Below are positions 59,156 through 64,000 of a stretch of 64,000 nt of DNA, in pieces; positions within the stretch are counted from its first letter, which is position 1; the number at the start of each line of letters is the position of its first letter. The stretch covers positions 4,294,292-4,358,291 of the forward strand of contig JACYXH010000826.1 of NCBI GenBank assembly GCA_026745465.1, in the 5' to 3' direction. The translations under genes were made by a program, and so were the position numbers. The notes beneath the pieces were generated by a model. The model made no database searches. It was not told the origin of the DNA and saw nothing but the letters and a program-made list of their open reading frames with translations. The stretch is from Lota lota (taxonomy: Eukaryota > Chordata > Actinopteri > Gadiformes > Lotidae).

Positions 59156-60660
59156 TAGATACATACTGAGATACATAGCTGTAACGTTGTGGTCTACTGG
59201 GAAAAACCTATTTATGTGTATATATAATACTTCACTGAAATAACCTTATACTGACATTTAACCAACATAATCCTCAGCACTCACATTCCAATACTGCATA
59301 TCTAGAGAATAGCTTCCACAGAGAAGATGCAGTTTGTCCTAACATCTATGGCACTGAAGATGAGCTCTAACTGCCATTTTCGCGACAAACGATACGAGAA
59401 GTATTATTGTAGCTTTTGTTATTTAAATTTGGGATTCCGGCAGTTAGAGAGACCAAAGTATGATGCTGGCTTCTAGCTGATGATTGACAGCTATGCCATA
59501 TTGCGGTTGCTTAGGGACCGTTGGTTTGTTTTGCTGAATGTAACGCACACATTTGTCAAATTTTCCTACCAAGCGTGAAATGCAGTTTGTTTGTTGGGTT
59601 GTGACAGCGGGAACTAGAGCCTAACCACAGAGTTTGGGTGCCAGTTTCCGAGGGCAACCGATTCCATCCTAACAACTTTCTTGAGAAAATATATTTAACA
59701 CAACTGAAAAAATTTGTTCACATAAAGTGTAATTTCACAGCAAACTTGGTCTCTTGAAATTGTCAAAGTATTGCATAATTGTTGGTGGTTGAGTCCAACG
59801 TGGTTTCTGAAATGTGTTAAATTTGCCTGGAAGCTATTTACCCAATACGGAAAACAGAAGATATCACTGTTATTACAACTGACGATTGGTTAGTTGCCAC
59901 TATAAAACTTGGTTAATATTAGCCTTCATATTAGCAGTCCAAGTATGTGCTGGAACTCTATAGTCTATTTTATCTTTTTACTTTATTTTCTATTTTTAAC
60001 TGCGGCAACTCCATGTTGACACTAGTTTTGGCTGTACTTTGGCTGACATTTCATTGGCAGGCCATTAGCAGATCAAACGAGACCTTTTTGGTGTTTATTC
60101 CCATGATGCACTGGTGTTCCACCAGATCCTTCCCCTGACCTGAACCATTCCTACCCTGATAGCTAAACATGACCTTAATACATCATGGAACCATGCACTG
60201 GAAAAATACATCTAATGTACTGAGAGACCAAGTGAAAAACATCACTTTCTGAACTCCATCCCACCAGCCATCTGTCTCCGCCAGAAAACCAACGATAGGC
60301 TTGCTTTTATGTTCTTAACTTCTAACTATCTTTCACATTTTCTTTTTTTTCCTTCTGATTCCTTGGGAGTGCTCAAGTCAAGGTATGTTTTTATCATTCG
60401 ATTCTGATGCAATGACTATAATATTTGGCCTACCTCGTCTACGGAGGCTTCGGACGAAAACTTGGTAAGAGTTTAAGTGAGTAAATCTTTAAGTAGACGA
60501 CCCAAACATCTCAAGTCAGCCTCTTTATTTTCCATTGGGCTGAGTATGGATTTATTTTATTTTGCCACCATGTGGAAACAGGAGGTGCTCTTTAATGATG
60601 TAACATATCTCAAGAAACCTTGATAACAACTTTCAAATCTGAACCTCATTGGTTCATAGT
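59156..60660. other. Unannotated intergenic sequence
   Basis: No coding exon recognised. The unknown repeat at 58.9 kb may continue into it, but no second copy is here to prove it. Confidence 0.35.

Positions 60661-60664
<4 letters not shown>

Positions 60665-60711
<47 letters not shown>
60665..60711. repeat. (AT)n microsatellite, about 47 bp
   Basis: A pure AT run. Confidence 0.97.
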
Positions 60712-60712
<1 letters not shown>

Positions 60713-61189
60713 CATTTAGAACCCCAGAGAAACAGGCAGTAAGATGCCAGCTGACAGTTCAGGTCTTCTTCCGTTTGTTGATTCCTCACTTGTAATTATT
60801 TCGTAAACTCTCAGCTTTGGAGCAGCTGACAGACATTCATTAAAGTGGAGCTTGAACCAACAAACGTCTACGCCAGCTGTCTTCCTTCCTCTGAGAGAGG
60901 CCTGGACCCATTGCTCATTTTTTGCCCCGTCAGACACATGAACCCCCTCAAAGATCTGCTTCCTTTCACAAATCGTGTTTACTAGTACTCTCTGAGTCAT
61001 TTTGTTGTTCTTCTTTTCTCTCATTTTCTTTGTCCTTTCGTTATTCATTTTCTTCGTTTTATTGCTTTTCTCATCACTTTCCTTTTCTTGTTCATCTTTT
61101 TCTCCTCCCTCTTCGATCTCTCCATTCTTTTCCGAAGGAACGTAGCAAGCAGGAGAAAGACATGGTGTAAGGGTTTTGACCCCAAAAAA

Positions 61190-61690
61190 AGATATTCAAC
61201 CAGAGTTCAGGATCCGCAGCGATTGGAAAACGAGACGCTTAGCATCCCAGACAGCGCTATCTGCGGCAGTCGGGGTATAACCTTGACAGTCTGCAGGGGG
61301 TGGGGGCTGATGGGATGGCCACCATTCACCGGGTGTAGCCGTGGCACTGGCTGGATTTATTGGCTTTTGGGTGTCACCCGGTGACAAGGTGCACATTCTT
61401 TCGGCGCGTTATGGGAGCAGATGATAGTGGTTGGAGGCCGCCGGTAAATAACTTCGAGGTTATGTCTTTTATTGAGTTATATATGGCGCTGATATTTATG
61501 ACGGGTCCGGGCCTGAACAAGAAGAATATAAAAATATACGCATATTTATCGTTGTGCGATTATTAACTGTACTGCTCCGGGCCGGGTAGGAGGAGGAGCG
61601 GCAGTGGTCTTTTATGTTGTGGTTATTTTCTTTTTATTTGCCGGGGCTGTGAGCCTGATAAAGATGCAAATATATTGGGGCCAAGGCAAC
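61190..61690. promoter_or_regulatory. Candidate conserved non-coding element
   Basis: A repeat-free block of mixed CpG and AT-rich motifs, including TCTTTTATTGAGTTATATAT, GATATTTATGACGG, GATGCAAATATATTGG (octamer-like) and the palindrome TGTCACC-C-GGTGACA at 61372-61386. No exon fits. Constraint is only suspected from texture. Confidence 0.3.
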
Positions 61691-61814
61691 AAAACTTGCA
61701 CACCGAAGTCTGCACACACACACGCACACACATGCACATACACTTCTGCACATAATCAACATGAGGTAACAATAGGCTAGCAGGTCTGATGTGGGTTAAT
61801 ATTAGGGGAACCTA

Positions 61815-62210
61815 AGCATTGGTCAATGAGAGAGCGGGACAGAGAGAGGGACTCCCGGGGACTGCTAATGAGACATGCTGTGGTCATCAGAAAGGAAACT
61901 CCATAACCAGGAGTGTCACGGCTGCCATCACGTTGGCTATAAGTACGCTATTAAAATGCATTAGCTCCCGCGCTGCACTGCCACACGCCTCGGCCTGCGC
62001 GACCATGATGCCAAGGAGGTCGCCGCTGAGCTCTCTTTCCAAATGTATTCCTAACTCGGTCTACAAAGACCGCCTTTACCAAGTGCCAAGAATGCTTGGG
62101 ACGGGAGGGAAAGGGCATTTTACGCCGTGTGATGAATGTATGCCGGTCTTGTATAGGCGATGAAGTTTATGCCTGCATGCCACGTGTCAAGAGGCTATCC
62201 TAGAGTAACC
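61815..62210. promoter_or_regulatory. Candidate conserved non-coding element
   Basis: A CpG-bearing, repeat-free block with GCTATTAAAATGCATTAGC and evenly mixed composition. A 114-codon open frame covers it but has no known family or splice-site frame. Confidence 0.3.
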
Positions 62211-62882
62211 GAGTGAATGCAAGTGAAGGCAGATTCAGCTCCTCAGACGTTGCTTTGAAATACCTTTGGTCAGCGTTTCTTTTGGAGGGATGAATGTGTG
62301 CAGACATGTTAAGTCCATAATGAGATCTTGTCCGCTTGACAAATGGGAAAGTTTAGCTCCTTGGCAAAATAAAATTTTAACTAAAGATTAATAATGTTTT
62401 TAGCAACATGAACTGGTAGATTGTTTTAATAGTAACCGTTAAGTAAATATTTATTCAGTTAAAAGGTCATAAATCAAGAAATCAAACAAATCAGTATTCC
62501 CTCTCCAGAAAGGCCTGTTGTTTCTTGGCAGAATAAATATTTTGCAAACTAGCAGAAACAAATGATTTTATAACAGATGTCCATGCCTACTTTTCATTCG
62601 TTTGCTCTTAAAGTGAATACAAAGAGATGGCAACATTTCAGTTTGTTTTCATCCTCCTTCCTTCTCACCACTGTCTGCCTTACCCAGACAAAAAAAAACA
62701 ATGGGAAAAACATATATACATATATAATAAATATGCCAGATCTTTTGTCTGCTTAATAACCTTGATGCTCTCCGCCTCCAACTCCATCCCCACTCCCTCC
62801 ACGGTCAGAACATCTGGATCCTACAGTACATCTACCAGAAGGGTAGGGGACATCTACAGTACACCTACATCATTTGCCCCCC

Positions 62883-62912
62883 TGTGGTGGTGGTGGTGGT
62901 GGTGGTGGTGGT

Positions 62913-62957
<45 letters not shown>
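62883..62957. repeat. (TGG)n followed by a 45-bp poly(G) run
   Basis: About ten TGG units run directly into 45 consecutive G. It is the longest homopolymer in the window and a strong G-quadruplex candidate. Confidence 0.96.
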
Positions 62958-62960
<3 letters not shown>

Positions 62961-64000
62961 TATGATTTCATTTAGAGTAATAACACATAAAGCAACCCAG
63001 AGGTTGGCACTTTAACGTGTTTCAAGTGGACCTGGATGGAAAAACAAGTTGACTACCAAATGCACATCAAATCACATATTGTTGCAGATGTGTGGGGGGA
63101 CTACCAAATCAGAAATCTCCAGTTTGGCTTCTTCCCTACCACCCGTCTGCCTGCCAGTCAGCCCCCCCAACCCCCCACCCCTCCAGTACCGGGCATCCTC
63201 TATTAGTGCTGGTTCCCCGGGCCAACATCAACCATGAGTGATCAAACTGAATAATTACAGTCTCTTGGACAACGCTCATTTTTCCATTTCACTCCCCTTC
63301 CCCTCCCCTCCGCTCCTCTCTATTTGACCTCTGCACGTGTCATGACGATGACATCGTCTGTTGTGAGCGACGGCTCAAAAAAAAAAACTGTTGACTTTGA
63401 CATTCCTCTGCCATTACTGAGACAGCAGCCCTCCCTCCCCTTCCCTCCCGTCCCTGATAACACAACTCAGATGATTGGCCACGAAGCTGGCCATTTCTAT
63501 TCCATCATGCGCGGGCCCGCACACCAGAGCGCATCCAGTTCTGATGAGTCCACATGCCCCAGCTTTATCTCAATTAATGTGTACTCCGTGTGTCCTTGTT
63601 TGTGTCGGATGTTTGCATGTCTCCATTGGCAATGGGCACAGTCGCATCCCTGCGGTTATTGGCTGTTTATTCTTTCTGTTCCTTGTAAAACTTTAAAAAA
63701 AGAGATTGGGGGGGGGGGGTGGGGTTTAGATAGTCTACCATCTTCTAGTCCTTCTAGCTCTGGCAGGTTTCAGCTCCTCTGTGATTTACATCGGTAATGG
63801 CTTTTATAAGAGGGAGGGGGGGAGGAATTGCTGGGAGCACAGCAGTGTTCAATTAGCTGCTGTTAGGATGGGACTCTAGCCACCGGCATCTGGAGCAGAC
63901 GCTCAACTCTTACTCTTTACTGACAGACTGTCAGGACAAAGGAGAGGAGAGTCAAAAAATTCCCTGGTAGATTCTGGAGGGACAAGTCAGTTGAGGCTTG
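62958..64000. other. Unannotated intergenic sequence
   Basis: No gene recognised. It contains a G12 run at 63708-63719 and a moderately GC-rich, repeat-poor block at 63320-63660. Confidence 0.4.

Noticed and set aside
61819..62163. A 114-codon plus-strand frame
   Set aside because: The residue pattern fits no family. The DNA looks more like a non-coding conserved block.

Overview
This is vertebrate nuclear DNA, almost certainly from a teleost fish. It has long dinucleotide microsatellites, tRNA-derived SINEs carrying the fish-type 3' tail (TTTGGATAAAAGCG, then CTAAATGA), a decayed Ty3/gypsy retrotransposon, solo LTRs and a MITE. Spliced exons are surrounded by large non-coding stretches. There are no bacterial operons, CRISPR arrays or origins.

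The one protein-coding gene I recognise is the 5' end of UBE2E2, a ubiquitin-conjugating E2 enzyme, on the minus strand. The CpG-rich promoter and a 5'UTR exon lie at about 14.73-14.95 kb. Coding exon 1 is at 13143-13324 (N-terminal extension, start Met) and coding exon 2 at 12145-12195 (start of the UBC fold). The gene runs leftwards. I found no exon for the catalytic core in 1-12144, so that stretch is read as the beginning of a large intron. It holds a 39-unit 37-bp minisatellite (900-2334), a (GA)n tract of 163 bp, a perfect hairpin at 11.0 kb, SINE copies and homopolymer G/C tracts.

The region from about 15 kb to 64 kb lies upstream of UBE2E2 and has no recognisable coding exon. It contains a CpG-rich, splice-signal-bearing stretch at 23.0-23.7 kb and a deleted, stop-riddled Ty3/gypsy element with two LTRs (23886-27523). 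It also has a MITE (29332-29513), a dispersed repeat present twice in opposite orientation (40.2 and 58.9 kb) and a duplicated 89-bp sequence (39.6 and 41.3 kb). Two solo LTRs with 5-bp target duplications sit at 46339-46863 and 48164-48863, and there are many simple repeats. Several stretches with little repeat content and mixed homeodomain-like AT motifs and CpGs (for example 37.7, 61.2-61.7 and 61.8-62.2 kb) look like possible conserved non-coding elements. Conservation cannot be tested from one sequence.

I see no convincing new multi-gene system. The most unusual items are structural: a templated inverted duplication inside the retrotransposon integrase region, two near-perfect palindromes or hairpins (11.0 and 58.6 kb), a ninefold higher-order period in the 37-bp minisatellite, a (CA)64 tract inside a 947-bp intron of UBE2E2, and repeated long poly(G)/poly(C) runs up to 45 bp.
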